Source: Arthrobacter sp. Hiyo4 (lineage in GTDB: Bacteria > Actinomycetota > Actinomycetes > Actinomycetales > Micrococcaceae). From it: 64,000 nucleotides of DNA. Each line of letters starts with the position of its first letter. Position 1 is the first letter of the stretch. Positions 1 through 10,136 of this stretch are shown piece by piece. Under the pieces are notes generated by a model that did not search any database, was not told the DNA's origin, and saw nothing but the letters and a program-made list of their open reading frames with translations. The stretch spans positions 1,178,001 through 1,242,000 of the forward strand of contig AP014718.1 in the NCBI GenBank assembly GCA_002370555.1, given 5' to 3'. The translations under genes and the position numbers were made by a program.

Positions 1-1
1 C

Positions 2-394
2 TACGGGTCGGCCCAGAAGGTCCGCACCCTGGTCCAGCGCGACTTCGAGGCCGCGTTCGCGCAGGCCGACGTCCTGATCTCTCCCACGGCGCCCACCACG
101 GCGTTCAAGCTCGGGGAGAAACTGAATGACCCGCTGGCGATGTACCTCAACGACGTCGCCACCATCCCCGCCAACCTGGCAGGCGTGCCCGGGCTGACCC
201 TGCCCGGCGGCCTGGCTGACGAGGACGGCCTTCCGGTCGGCATCCAGCTGCTGGCTCCGGCCCGCGAGGATGCCCGGCTCTACCGCGTGGGTGCGGTCCT
301 GGAATCCCTGCTCGAGGCACAGTGGGGCGCCCCACTCCTGGACCGTGCACCGGCGTTGGTCGAGACCCTTGTTGAAGCCAAGGAGGCAAAATAA
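2..394 (+). CDS. gatA: Glutamyl-tRNA(Gln) amidotransferase subunit A, C-terminal part
   Basis: Last 130 residues of the amidase subunit of GatCAB, which supplies ammonia from glutamine to turn Glu-tRNA(Gln) or Asp-tRNA(Asn) into the amidated form. The frame is open from the window edge. It contains the family phrase [11 protein letters not shown], then [19 protein letters not shown] and [11 protein letters not shown], which are typical of the amidase-signature C-terminal half. The catalytic Ser-cisSer-Lys part lies upstream of the window. The stop overlaps the gatB start (TAATG), which indicates translational coupling. No disruption is seen. Confidence 0.96.
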   Translation, partial: YGSAQKVRTLVQRDFEAAFAQADVLISPTAPTTAFKLGEKLNDPLAMYLNDVATIPANLAGVPGLTLPGGLADEDGLPVGIQLLAPAREDARLYRVGAVLESLLEAQWGAPLLDRAPALVETLVEAKEAK

Positions 395-1901
395 TGATCA
401 CTGAGGCAACCCTGAGCTTCGACGAGGCCATGGAGAAGTACGATCCGGTCCTGGGTTTTGAGGTCCACGTGGAACTCAACACCAAGTCCAAGATGTTCTC
501 CTCCGCGCCCAACGTCTTCGGCGATGAGCCGAACACCAACGTCAACGAGGTGGACCTGGGCATGCCCGGTGTGCTGCCGGTAGTGAACAGGGTGGCGATC
601 GAGTCCTCGATCAAGATCGGCCTTGCCCTGAACTGCAAGATCGCTGAATCCTGCACGTTTGCCCGGAAGCAGTACTTCTATCCGGACACTCCCAAAAACT
701 TCCAGACCTCACAGTACGAGGACCCGATCGCGTACGACGGCTACCTGGACATCGAACTCTCGGACGGGACCATCTTCCGCGTGGAGATCGAGCGCGCCCA
801 CATGGAAGAGGACGCCGGCAAGCTGACGCACATGGGCGGGGCCGCCGGCCGCATCCAGGGTGCCGACTTCTCGCTGGTGGACTACAACCGTTCCGGCGTT
901 CCGCTGGTGGAGATTGTCACCAAGCCCATCGAGGGTGCGGGTTCCCGCGCCCCGGAGCTGGCCAAGGCCTACGTGGCCGCCGTCCGGGAGATCGTCAAGA
1001 ACCTTGGTGTGTCGGACGCGAAGATGGAACGCGGCAATGTGCGCTGCGACGCGAACGTTTCGCTGCGCCCGCACGGCCGCGAACGCTTCGGCATCCGCTC
1101 CGAAACGAAGAACGTCAACTCGCTGCGCGCCGTCGAACACGCCGTCCGCTACGAGATCCAGCGGCACGCCGCCGTCCTGGATGCCGGCAACCCGATCATC
1201 CAGGAAACCCGCCACTGGCACGAGGACACGCGCACCACCACCTCGGGCCGGCCCAAGTCGGACGCCGATGACTACCGCTACTTCCCGGAGCCCGACCTGG
1301 TTCCGATTGTTGCGTCCCGCGAATGGGTGGAGGAGCTCCGCGCCACCCTGCCCGAGCCGCCGGCGGCCCGCCGCAAGCGGCTGCAGTCGGACTGGGGCTA
1401 CTCGGACCTGGAATTCCGCGACGTTGTCAACGCCGGCGTTATGGATGAGATCGAGGAAACCATCGCCGCAGGAGCTTCTGCCTCTGTCGCCCGTAAGTGG
1501 TGGATGGGCGAGATCGTTGGCCGTGCCAAGAACGCCGACGTCGATCCCGGCCAGCTGGGCGTCCGGCCGCCACCATCGTGGAGCTGAACCGGATGGTCGA
1601 GGACGGCAAGATCAACAACAAGATGGCCACCGAGGTCCTGGACGGCGTGCTCGCCGGCGAAGGCACCCCGGCGGAGATCGTGGCGAAGCGCGGCCTCGCC
1701 GTGGTTTCCGACGACGGCCCCCTGCTGGAAGCCATCGACGCCGCGCTCGCCGCGCAGCCTGACGTCGCGGACAAGATCCGCGCCGGCAAACTCCAGGCGA
1801 TCGGCGCGATCGTCGGCGGCGTTATGAAGGCCACCCGCGGCCAGGCCGACGCCGGCCGCGTCAAGGAGCTGATCCTCGCGAAGCTCGGCGTTGAAGGCTA
1901 G
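394..1901 (+). CDS. gatB: Aspartyl/glutamyl-tRNA amidotransferase subunit B (apparent frameshift)
   Basis: GatB is the kinase/tRNA-binding subunit of GatCAB and activates Glu-tRNA(Gln) by phosphorylation. The first 390 residues carry the GatB core, with GFEVHVELNTKSKMFS near the N-terminus, QYFYPDTPKNFQTSQY, and the RSGVPLVEIVTKP segment. The reading frame changes at about 1567-1575, in a CGGCCGCC context. The C-terminal YqeY-like tail (VELNRMVEDGKINNKMA to LILAKLGVEG) continues in another frame to a TAG at 1899-1901. One added base gives 502 codons, the usual GatB length. The break is therefore read as a lost G/C in a short run, not as a pseudogene. Confidence 0.93.
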
Positions 1902-1934
1902 CCGAGGCCGAGTCGCAGGTTAAGCGCCTGATTT

Positions 1935-2004
1935 AACCCAACTGGGTCGCAGTTAATGTCGTTATGAGCGCTCATGACGACAGCTACTGCGACCCAGTTT
2001 TGTT
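1935..2004. repeat. Intergenic inverted repeat, family copy 1 (also a likely gatB terminator)
   Basis: The 14-nt arms AACTGGGTCGCAGT (1940-1953) and ACTGCGACCCAGTT (1986-1999) are exact reverse complements, and the right arm runs into TTTTGTTT. A second nested palindrome lies inside, around 1957-1980 (ATGAGCGCTCAT core). The outer arms are shared with two other intergenic elements at 2723-2790 and 24728-24795. The inner loop differs from theirs. Confidence 0.85.
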
Positions 2005-2112
2005 TAAGTACTCACTTCCCGCCGCAAACTACGCGTGTTCAGCGAGGCCCGCCGGTTCTAGACTGAAGATCCAGGGCGCCGGAGCCCTGCCCGTGCTGTG
2101 GGAGGAATGGCC

Positions 2113-2732
2113 GTGCCGGTCCAAGAACCGTTGAGATTCCGCAAGGCTTTGCTGGCCGGCGTCATTGCTCTGGCGCTGACCGGCACGGGTGTCGCCATCG
2201 CCTGGTCTGCCACAGACGCGCCGCCGCCGTCGGCCTCCGCGCAGGGGAAACCGGACAAGGCTAAGGGCCAGGAGAAGCCGGCCAAGGCACAGCGCCCGCA
2301 GTACGTGCACAGTGAAAGCGTGGTGAAGAAGGCGGACGGGACGTTCGAAACCGTGCTGACCCAGCAGGGCACCGTGGAGGCCGTCAGCGAAACCTCTGTC
2401 ACCGTCAAGAGCGAGGACGGCTTCACCCAGGCCTACGCCGTCAACGCGGAGACCAGGATCATCAAGTTCCCTGCCCCTGCCGCGGACGGTTCGCCGGCGA
2501 CGGGCGACGACGGCAAACGGCTGAAGCGGTCAGAGGTCACCATCGCGGAAATCGCCACGGGTGAGGCCGTGAGGGTCTCCGGCGTGAAGAGCGGCAATGA
2601 CGCCACCGCGCGCCAGATCGTGGAGGGCGCCGGCACCGGTCCGGTACTGGGTCTCGGGAAAGGCATGGGCAAGGGGCACGGTCACGGGTTCGGCAAGGGC
2701 CTCGGCCACGCCAAGCGGCTGGCCCCAAGTAG
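2113..2732 (+). CDS. Secreted/anchored protein with DUF5666-like domain (stop restored)
   Basis: The GTG at 2113 is chosen because GGAGGA (2101-2106) is six bases upstream; the ATG at 2107 is too close to it. Residues 8-32 form a hydrophobic signal or anchor segment (ALLAGVIALALTGTGVAIAW). A Lys/Pro/Gln-rich stretch follows, then a small beta-rich region (TVEAVSETSVTVKSEDGF to EAVRVSGVKSGN) that reads like the DUF5666 OB-like fold. The tail is Gly/Lys/His-rich. As written, the frame runs on into antisense of the next gene. One extra C in the run at 2723-2726 gives ...RLAPK and a TAG at 2730-2732, inside repeat copy 2. Total 206 residues. Function unknown. Confidence 0.72.
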
Positions 2733-2790
2733 CTGGCATTTAACGTCGTCAAAACGCGGAATGGCGACGTTTACTGCGACCCAGTTGGGG
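2723..2790. repeat. Intergenic inverted repeat, family copy 2
   Basis: A 68-bp element bounded by CCCC and GGGG. The right part TACTGCGACCCAGTTGGGG matches the right part of copy 3, and the central AAAACGCGnAATGGCGACGTT is shared with copy 3. The left arm has diverged. It fills the gap between two convergent genes: the stop of the DUF5666-like gene lies inside it and the stop of the LysR gene starts at the next base (2791-2793). Confidence 0.85.
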
Positions 2791-3704
2791 TTAGCCGCCC
2801 TGCTCCACCAGCCCGGTCATGATCGCCTGCAGCGCCTCGCACACAATCATCACCGAGCGGCGCTTCAGGTTCTCCGGCCGCGCCAGGATGTCGATCCGCC
2901 GCCGCGTGCTGATGCCCTCCAGCGGCCGCAGCACAATGCCCGGTTGAGCACGGGCCGCGCCGTATGCCGCGGCAGCAGGCCCACCACACCCCCTGCGGCG
3001 ACCAGCGCGGCCACGGTGGAGTAGTCGTTGATCCGGTGGACGATGTTCAGTTCCTTGCTGGAGACGGCCGCGACGGCGGACAGGACGTCGGCGGGGGAGT
3101 ATCCGGTGTGGCTGGTCACCCACGGTTCGCCCACGACGTCGGCCGCCGTGAGAGTGCCCTGGCGGGCCAGGCGATGGTCTGCCGGCAACGCAACATCCAG
3201 CGGTTCGTGCGCCAGCGGAATCACCGCCACACGCTCCTCCGGCCAGCGCGGGCTGTGGTCCATCCGGTGCGCCAGCACCAGGTCGTACCGCGCCGTCAGC
3301 GCTGGGAAGTCCTGCTGCGCCACGTCCTCGTCGGAGAGCTGGATCCGCGGCTGGCCGGGCGCGTCCAGCATGCGCGCAAGCGGTGCGAACAGCGCCTGCC
3401 CCGCGCTGTGGAAACCGCTGATGGTCACGGTGCCCACCGGCGAGCCGTGATAGGCGCCGATCGCGGTCCGGGCGTCCGCCATGGCACTGACGACGGCGGC
3501 ACCGGCGTCGGCGAGCACCTGGCCGGCCTCGGTCAGCACCAGGTTGCGGCCCTCCTTCCGGGTCAGCGGAACCTCAACATTGCGCTGCAGCAGGGCCAGT
3601 TGCTGGGACACGGCGGAGGGCGTGACCATCAGCGTCTCGGCCACCGCCTTCACGCTGCCCAGGGCCCCGAGTTCGCGGAGAATTTCCAGCTGATGAATTT
3701 CCAT
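2791..3704 (-). CDS. LysR-family regulator divergent from tdh-kbl (apparent frameshift)
   Basis: A LysR-type transcriptional regulator. The N-terminal winged helix-turn-helix is clear (LREL..LGSVKAVAETLMVTPSAVSQQL). The substrate-binding domain follows, with GTVTISGFHSAGQALFAPL and ATVAALVAAGGVVGLLP. The frame changes near 2941, where AACCGGGC should probably read AACCCGGGC. The C-terminus then continues as NPGIVLRPLEGISTRRRIDI to a TAA at 2793-2791, giving 304 residues. It is transcribed away from tdh, so it is the likely local regulator of threonine catabolism. That link is inferred from position only. Confidence 0.88.
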
Positions 3705-3839
3705 CCGCCCAGTCTATGCATTAGAGAACACTTCATCGTCGATTGAGAGAATTCTGCTTGTGCTAATGCTTTGAAATGGCTCTAATGAAGGGAGACCATA
3801 CCCGCAGGCCGCGGGTCGCTGCCAACAGTCAGGAAGCCA
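3705..3839. promoter_or_regulatory. Divergent lysR/tdh promoter region with inverted repeat
   Basis: This 135-bp spacer is AT-richer than its surroundings. ATTAGAG (3720-3726) is repeated in inverse as CTCTAAT (3780-3786), and a second GCTAATG lies between. LysR proteins usually bind such sites between divergent genes. The assignment is an inference. Confidence 0.45.
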
Positions 3840-4886
3840 ATGAAGGCACTCTACAAGTCCGGTGCACACGCCGGGTTCGAGCTGGTTGACCGGCCCGAGC
3901 CCGAGGCCGGCCCCAGCGACGTCAAGATCCGGGTCATGACCACCGGGATCTGCGGCACGGACCTGCACATCCAGTCCTGGGACGCCTGGGCGCAGGGCAT
4001 GATCGAGGCACCCCTCATCGCCGGCCATGAGTTCTACGGTGAAGTGGTGGAAATTGGCGACGGCGTCCGCGACGTCAAAGTGGGGGACCGGGTATCCGGC
4101 GAAGGCCACGTGGTCTGCGGGATCTGCCGGAACTGCCGCGCAGGCCGCCGCCAGATGTGCATCCACACCGTCAGCGTCGGCGTCCAGCGGGACGGCGCCT
4201 TCGCCGAGTACGTGGTTATCCCCGAGACCAACGTCTGGGTCCACCATGACCCGTCCATCACGCCGGAACTCGGCGCGATTTTCGATCCGTTCGGCAACGC
4301 CGTGCACACCGCCCTCAGCTTCCCGCTGGTGGGCGAGGACGTGCTCATCACCGGGGCAGGACCCATCGGCCTGATGGCCATCGCCGTGGCCCGCCACGCC
4401 GGGGCACGCAAGATCGCCATCACCGATGTCTCCAAGCCGCGGCTCGAGCTGGCACGCCAGCTCGGCGTGGACCTCGCCATCGACGTCTCCACCACGCGCG
4501 TCAAGGATGCCCAGCGTGAACTCGGGATGCGCGAAGGCTTCGACATCGGCATGGAAATGTCCGGCCACCCCACCGCCCTGCCTGAGATGATCAACAACAT
4601 GAACCACGGCGGCCGCATTGCCATGCTCGGCCTGCCCAGCCAGGACATCACCATCGACTGGGGCAAAGTGGTCACGCACATGCTGACCCTGAAGGGCATC
4701 TACGGCCGGGAAATGTATGAGACCTGGTACGCCATGAGCGCCATGCTCTCCTCCAACCCCGTGCTGCACGCCGGGATCTCAGCGGTCGTGACGGACAAGC
4801 TGCCCGCCGCAGAATGGGAAAAAGGCTTCGCCACCGCCCGCGCCGGCGTCGGCGGAAAAGTTGTCCTCGACTGGACCGAACTCTAA
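3840..4886 (+). CDS. tdh: L-threonine 3-dehydrogenase
   Basis: Zinc-dependent medium-chain dehydrogenase oxidising L-threonine to 2-amino-3-oxobutyrate with NAD. It has 348 residues; the E. coli enzyme has 341. Visible features are the catalytic zinc ligand region [10 protein letters not shown], the GHEFYGEV helix, the structural zinc cluster [15 protein letters not shown], and the Rossmann segment [14 protein letters not shown]. The phrase [14 protein letters not shown] is characteristic of Tdh. kbl starts eight bases downstream, so product and next enzyme are made together. The reading frame is intact. Confidence 0.96.
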   Translation: MKALYKSGAHAGFELVDRPEPEAGPSDVKIRVMTTGICGTDLHIQSWDAWAQGMIEAPLIAGHEFYGEVVEIGDGVRDVKVGDRVSGEGHVVCGICRNCRAGRRQMCIHTVSVGVQRDGAFAEYVVIPETNVWVHHDPSITPELGAIFDPFGNAVHTALSFPLVGEDVLITGAGPIGLMAIAVARHAGARKIAITDVSKPRLELARQLGVDLAIDVSTTRVKDAQRELGMREGFDIGMEMSGHPTALPEMINNMNHGGRIAMLGLPSQDITIDWGKVVTHMLTLKGIYGREMYETWYAMSAMLSSNPVLHAGISAVVTDKLPAAEWEKGFATARAGVGGKVVLDWTEL

Positions 4887-4894
4887 GGAGCACC

Positions 4895-6089
4895 ATGTAC
4901 ACCTCCATCAAGGACCAGCTGCAGGCTGAGCTGGACGACATCCGCACCGCCGGGCTCTTCAAGACCGAACGCAGCATCAACTCCCCGCAGTCCAGCCACA
5001 TCACGGCCGGCCAGATCGGCCAGCCCGGCGCCACCGTCCTGAACTTCTGCGCCAACAACTACCTGGGCCTGGCGGACCACCCGGACATCATCGCCGCGGC
5101 CAAGGAGGCCATGGACTCACGGGGCTTCGGCATGGCCAGCGTCCGCTTCATCTGCGGCACCCAGGATCTTCACCTGGAGCTGGAAGCCAGGGTCTCCAAG
5201 TTCCTCGGCACGGAGGACACCATCCTGTTCTCCAGCTGCTTCGATGCCAACGGCGGCGTCTTCGAATCCCTCTTCGGCCCTGAGGACGCCATCATCTCCG
5301 ATGCCCTCAACCACGCCTCCATCATCGACGGCATCCGGCTCTGCAAGGCCCAGCGGTTCCGCTACGCCAACCAGGACATGGCGGACCTCGAGGCCAAGCT
5401 CGTCGAAGCGAAGGATGCGCGGCGCAAGATCATCGTCACCGACGGCGTGTTCTCCATGGACGGCTACCTGGCACCGCTGGAGGCCATCTGCGACCTCGCC
5501 GAGAAGCACGACGCCCTGGTGATGGTGGACGATTCCCACGCCGTCGGCTTTATGGGTGCCACGGGTGCCGGAACCCCCGAGCACGCAGGCGTGTCCCAAC
5601 GCGTGGACATCTACACCGGAACGTTCGGCAAGGCCCTGGGCGGCGCGTCCGGCGGTTACGTGTCCGGCCGCAGCGAAGTGGTGGCCATGCTCCGCCAGAA
5701 AGCGCGCCCGTACCTGTTCTCCAATTCCCTGGCCCCCGCGATCGTCGCCGCCACCATCAAGGCCCTTGACCTGGTGGAGAATTCCGGTGACCTGCGGACC
5801 CGGCTCTTCGAGAACGCCCGGCTGTTCCGCCGCCGGATGACCGAAGAAGGTTTTGAACTCCTCGACGGAGAACACGCGATTGTCCCCGTCATGTTCGGGG
5901 ACGCCGTCATGGCCGCCAAGGTGGCTGACCAGATGCTCCAGCACGGCGTCTTCGTCACCGCCTTCAGCTTCCCGGTGGTCCGCGCGGCGCCGCCCGGATC
6001 CGCGTGCAGCTTTCAGCATCGCACTCAGCGGACGACGTCGAAGCGTGCGTGCGTGCGTTCGTCGCCAGCCGTGCCGCTGTAGGGGTTAA
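4895..6089 (+). CDS. kbl: Glycine C-acetyltransferase (2-amino-3-ketobutyrate CoA ligase), two apparent frameshifts
   Basis: PLP enzyme of the alpha-oxoamine synthase family, cleaving 2-amino-3-oxobutyrate with CoA to glycine and acetyl-CoA, the step after Tdh. AAGGAG lies at 4885-4890 before the ATG. Key parts are [14 protein letters not shown], the [11 protein letters not shown] substrate/PLP loop, and the PLP lysine in [15 protein letters not shown]. The frame breaks near 5980 (GTCCGCGC) and again at the G run 6082-6085. Adding one base at each gives a TAA at 6087-6089 and exactly 398 residues, the E. coli Kbl length. Confidence 0.93.
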
Positions 6090-6157
6090 CCCAGCCGCGC
6101 TAAACCTTACAGGGCACGACCGGCGCGGCCGCTGGGCAACTCTGCAAGGATGGAGCC

Positions 6158-7277
6158 ATGGCAGCACACTACGACGTCCTGATTGTGGGTGGCGGCATCG
6201 CCGGCCTGTCCCTGGCGTCCGCGCTCGCGGGCAACTGCAGCGTGGCGCTGGTCGAGGCGGAGCAGGAGCTGGCGTACCACACGTCCTCCCGTTCCGCCCG
6301 CCAGCTCATTCCCAGTTACGGCCCGGACGTAGTCCGGGAGCTCACGGTCCGGACCCTGGAACTGATCGCGGCCCGGGACGCCCAGCTGCCCGAACCTGTC
6401 CTGACGCCGCGAAGCTTTATGCTGATCGGCACGGAGGAATCCGTCCGCGCCGAGGGCAGCGGCCACATGAATGCCATCACGCATGAACGGGCACTGGAGC
6501 TGTGCCCGGCGCTGGTCCCCGGAGCTTTCTCCGCCGCCGGCCTGGACACCGGATCCTTCGGCTGCAACGCCCCGCTGCTGCTGGCGGACCACCGCCTGCG
6601 GGCCGAGGCTGCCGGCGCCGACATCATCACCGGCGCCCGTGTACATTCCGCCCAGCGGCTGGGCTCGGGCTGGGAGGTCGGCGCCGGGCAGGAAGCCTTC
6701 GAAGCCGGTGTGCTGGTCAATGCGGCCGGGCCTGGGCCGATGAAATCGCCGTGATCAGCGGGGTGGAGAAGCTCGGGCTGCAGCCGTACCGGCGCACTGC
6801 GGCGATTGTCGACGTCGAACATCCCCTTCCCGAACAGAGCCCCATGGTGGCCGCAGCGGACCACACGTTCTATTTCCGCCGGGAGGGCACCGAGGTGCTG
6901 ATCTCGCCGTCGGAAACGGTACCCAGCGGGCCCGAGGACGCCCGTCCGCGGCCAGGCGATGTGGACCGGCTGATCGTGAAACTGAACGAGCTGACAACAT
7001 TGGGAATCCGCGGAGTCCGGCGCGCGTGGACGGGGCTCCGGACCGAGGCAGCCGACGGCGTCCCGGTAGCCGGTTTCGACGCCGAAGCCCCCGGGTTCTA
7101 CTGGCTGGCCGGTCAGGGCGGTTACGGTTTCCAGACGTCATCGGCCATGGCTGAGCTCGCCGCCGCGCAAATCCTGGCCGGACAGGGCGCCGGGCACCGG
7201 GCGGCCGGTCCGGCCACGATCCGGCATCCCGGACAGCGGAGGCGCTGGCCGCCACACGCTGGTCCGTCCGGCGCTGA
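6158..7277 (+). CDS. FAD-dependent oxidoreductase, DAO/glycine oxidase family (two apparent frameshifts)
   Basis: The N-terminal dinucleotide-binding motif VGGGIAGLSLASAL and the acidic end of the second strand (VALVEAEQELAYHTSSRS) mark the D-amino-acid/glycine oxidase family. The C-terminal FAD closing region is present as YWLAGQGGYGFQTSSAMAEL. The frame breaks at about 6728 (GCCGGGCCTGG, restoring AAGAWADEIA) and about 7232 (CATCCCGGACAG, restoring an end in ATRWSVRR). The stop is then TGA 7275-7277, for 373 residues. The substrate cannot be read from sequence. hutI follows within 15 bases, so the two are probably co-transcribed. Confidence 0.85.
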
Positions 7278-7289
7278 ACAATGGAACCC

Positions 7290-8499
7290 ATGAGCACCCT
7301 GATCACCAACATCGCCGAGCTGATGACCCAGGACCTGGAACACCGCGTCCTTAAGAATGCCGCCGTGGTGGTCGAGGGCGAACGGATCGCCTGGCTCGGT
7401 TCCGCCGCGGATGCGCCGGCAGCCGACGACGCCGTGGACGCCGGCGGCCGGGCCGTGTTGCCGGGCTGGGTGGATTCGCACACGCACCTGGTCTTCGCCG
7501 GCGACCGCACGGCGGAGTTCGAGGCGCGGATGGCCGGGGAGTCGTATTCGGCCGGGGCATTGCCGTCACCATGGACGCCACCCGCCGCGCGTCCGATTTC
7601 GACCTCACCCGGCTGGCGATGGCGCGTGTGTCAGAGGCCGTGTCGCAGGGCACCACCTACGTTGAAACCAAGACGGGCTACGGGCTGGATATTGAGCACG
7701 AGGCCCGGAGTGCCCGGATCGCCTCCACGGTCGTAGACGAAGTCACCTACCTGGGTGCCCACCTTGTCCCCGCGGGCACCGATGCGGAGGCCTACACCGA
7801 TCTCGTCTGCGGGCCCATGCTTGACGCCGTCCGGCCGTACGTCCGCTGGGCGGACGTCTTCTGCGAGGAAGGCGCCTTCACGGCGGAGCAGTCCCGCCGT
7901 GTGCTGGAGGCGTGCCGGCCGCGGGACTGGGGATCCGCGTCCACGGGAACCAGCTCGGCGAGGGTCCGGGCGTGCAGCTGGCGGTGGTACTCGGGGCAGC
8001 CAGCGTGGACCACGTGAACTACCTGTCGGCCCGTGATGTGGCGGTCCTGGCGGAAAGCTGGTCCGGCTGGAATCCGGCCACCGGCACGGGTGACCGCGGC
8101 ACCGTGGCAACCTGCCTCCCCGCGTGCGATCTCTCCACCCGGCAGCCGCTGGCCCCGGGACGTGAACTGCTGGACGCCGGCGTGCAGGTGGCGCTCGCCT
8201 CCAATTGCAACCCGGGCACCTCCTATACCAGTTCCATGGCGTTCAACGTGGCGACGGCCGTCCTGCAGATGCGCCTCAGTGTCCATGAAGCCGTGCGCGC
8301 CGCAACGTATGGCGGCGCGCTGGCGCTGCACCGGGAGTCAGGGCACGACGCCGACGGCGAACGGGCGGTGGGTTCGGTCGCCGTCGGGCATCGTGCGGAC
8401 CTGCACATGCTTAACGCCCCTTCAGCAACGCATCTCGCCTACCGCCCGGGCATGCCGCTCACGTACGCCGTCTGGCGGGCCGGTGTGCGGGCACGCTAA
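7290..8499 (+). CDS. hutI: Imidazolonepropionase (two apparent frameshifts)
   Basis: Amidohydrolase opening 4-imidazolone-5-propionate to N-formimino-L-glutamate in histidine breakdown. Metal-ligand motif [15 protein letters not shown] lies about 65 residues in. Family phrases include [24 protein letters not shown] and [16 protein letters not shown]. Frame breaks at about 7555 (should read [14 protein letters not shown]) and about 7919 (should read [14 protein letters not shown]) are each explained by one missing G. The restored length is 403 residues. The ATG at 7281 is an alternative start. No other hut gene is visible here, so the rest of the pathway must lie elsewhere. Confidence 0.93.
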
Positions 8500-8624
8500 C
8501 CGGCGTCGCACGGTGTGGTCGTACTTTATGATTGCAAAGTGATCATTTGTGCCTGATATGATCAGATAAACGTCAAATTTTGGTGACTGTTTGACGCTGA
8601 TTTGTTTGACGCTGAGAGGCCCCC
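8500..8624 (+). promoter_or_regulatory. Upstream region of the DeoR-family gene, with direct repeats
   Basis: The 12-mer GTTTGACGCTGA occurs at 8589-8600 and again at 8604-8615, one and a half helical turns apart, just before the coding start. Two TGATCA palindromes lie further up (8540-8545 and 8559-8564). The stretch is clearly AT-richer than the flanking genes. Autoregulatory DeoR operators are often tandem repeats of this kind. Function is inferred. Confidence 0.5.
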
Positions 8625-9412
8625 ATGACCCGCACTGACCGCCTGACGGCCATCCTGGACATTCTCGCCAAGACCGGCCAGGTGGAGGTGGAGGAGATTG
8701 TCTCGCAGCTTGCGGTCTCGCCGGCCACTGCGCGGCGGGACCTGGATAGCCTGGCCAAGCGGCGGCTGCTGACCCGGACCCGGGGCGGGCCACCACCGGC
8801 GCCCTGGCCTACGACCTCCCCGGGCGGTACAACCGTGACGACCACGCCGAAGCCAAGGAGCAGATCGCCCAGGCCGCCTCGGCGCTGATTTTTCCCGGCG
8901 CGGTGATCGGTCTCTGCGGCGGCACCACCAGCACGGCCCTGGCTCAGATCCTTGCCACCCGCGAGGACCTCAACGCTCCCGGCCACCAGTCCACCCTGAC
9001 CGTGGTCACCAACGCCATCAACATCGCCGCGCAGTTGGCGGTCCGCCCCAACATCAAAGTCATGGTGACCGGCGGCATCCTGAACCCCCGCTCGTACGAA
9101 CTCGTGGGCCCGTACACGGACATCATCATGCAGAAGGTGGTCATGGACATCGCCTTCATCGGCGTGAACGGCATCGACCCCGAGGTCGGTCCCACCAACA
9201 CGGGGGAGGGCGAAGCCTCCGTGAACGCCCTGCTGGCCAGCCGGGCCCGGATCTCGTACGTGCTGGCCGACTCCTCCAAGGTGGGCGTCAGAGCCTTCGC
9301 CACCATGGACGGTTACGCGTTCACCCGCCTGATCACTGACTCCGGGATCTCCGCCGATGACAAGGCCGCATTCGAAGCCAATGGCACCGAAGTGATCGTG
9401 GCCCCGCACTAA
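8625..9412 (+). CDS. DeoR/GlpR-family transcriptional regulator (apparent frameshift)
   Basis: The N-terminal DeoR helix-turn-helix reads LTAILDILAKTGQVEVEEIV followed by LAVSPATARRDLDSLAKRRL. The C-terminal DeoRC sugar-phosphate sensor domain is present, with IGLCGGTTSTALAQIL, VVTNAINIAAQL, VMVTGGILNPRSYELVGP and VLADSSKVGVRAFA. The frame breaks at 8787-8790 (GCGGGCCACC); one G restores RGGATTGALAYDLPGRY and 262 residues. No sugar gene lies beside it, so the target is unknown. The direct repeats upstream suggest autoregulation. Confidence 0.9.
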
Positions 9413-9429
9413 CGGGCCTGCCATAACGG

Positions 9430-10110
9430 CTAGAAGATCACCGGCGGCGCATCCAGGACGGTCTCGTCCACCCGGCGGTCCACCCACTGGCTGAACGGAA
9501 TGTCGAGTTCGTACTTGCCCAGGTCGGTGCGCAGGAGGGTCCGCACCGCGGCATTGTCCGGGTTGTTGAGCGATTCGAAGTACTCCACCGACCAGTGGAA
9601 CCAGCGCATACAGAACAGGCGCATGGTGAGCCCGTGGGTCACCAGCAGGGTGTTGGGGGCGTAGTCCGGTTTGGACCAGTGCCGGTACAGCGTCTCCATA
9701 AAGGATGAGATCCGGTCGTAGACGTCGGAGCCGGATTCGCCTTCCCTGAACCGGTAGAAGAAATGCCCGTAGGCGTTGCGGAGTTCCTTCTGGTCCTCGA
9801 TGTCGCCGGTGATCTGGAAATTGGCCCAGTCCTGCTCACGGAGGCGCGGTTCTTCGATCACCCGCTCCGTGAGATTGCCGAGGTTGAGTGCCTCCAGGGT
9901 CTGGTGAGCCCGCAGGTAAGGGGAGACGTAGACGCAAACCTGCCGGCCGTCCAGCTCGCGGCGGATCCGTTCGCCGGCGGCCGTGGCCTGCGCCAGGCCC
10001 AGGGGAGTCAACGGAATCCGGTAGTCAGGGACCCTGTTGTAGATGGACGTATCGACATTGGCCGCGGACTGGCCGTGCCGGATCATGAAGATTTTCCCTG
10101 GCGCGCTCAT
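9430..10110 (-). CDS. Histidine phosphatase (phosphoglycerate mutase-like) family protein
   Basis: The start at 10110 gives MSAPGKIFMIRHGQSAANVD, placing the RHG phosphohistidine motif right at the N-terminus as in the family. A second conserved region reads TPLGLAQATAAGERIR, followed by VYVSPYLRAHQTLE. The second catalytic histidine is in LLVTHGLTMRLFCMRW. The protein has 226 residues. These enzymes act on varied phosphate esters, and the substrate here is unknown. The frame could extend 8 codons upstream. It is convergent with the DeoR gene. No disruption. Confidence 0.9.
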   Translation of the reverse strand: MSAPGKIFMIRHGQSAANVDTSIYNRVPDYRIPLTPLGLAQATAAGERIRRELDGRQVCVYVSPYLRAHQTLEALNLGNLTERVIEEPRLREQDWANFQITGDIEDQKELRNAYGHFFYRFREGESGSDVYDRISSFMETLYRHWSKPDYAPNTLLVTHGLTMRLFCMRWFHWSVEYFESLNNPDNAAVRTLLRTDLGKYELDIPFSQWVDRRVDETVLDAPPVIF

Positions 10111-10136
10111 AAGCCCAAGCATAGGTGCCGCCACCT

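Noticed and set aside
2098..3024. A 308-residue protein running through the repeat into antisense of lysR
   Set aside because: The last 100 residues are translated repeat and antisense DNA. One C restored at 2723-2726 gives a stop at 2730-2732.
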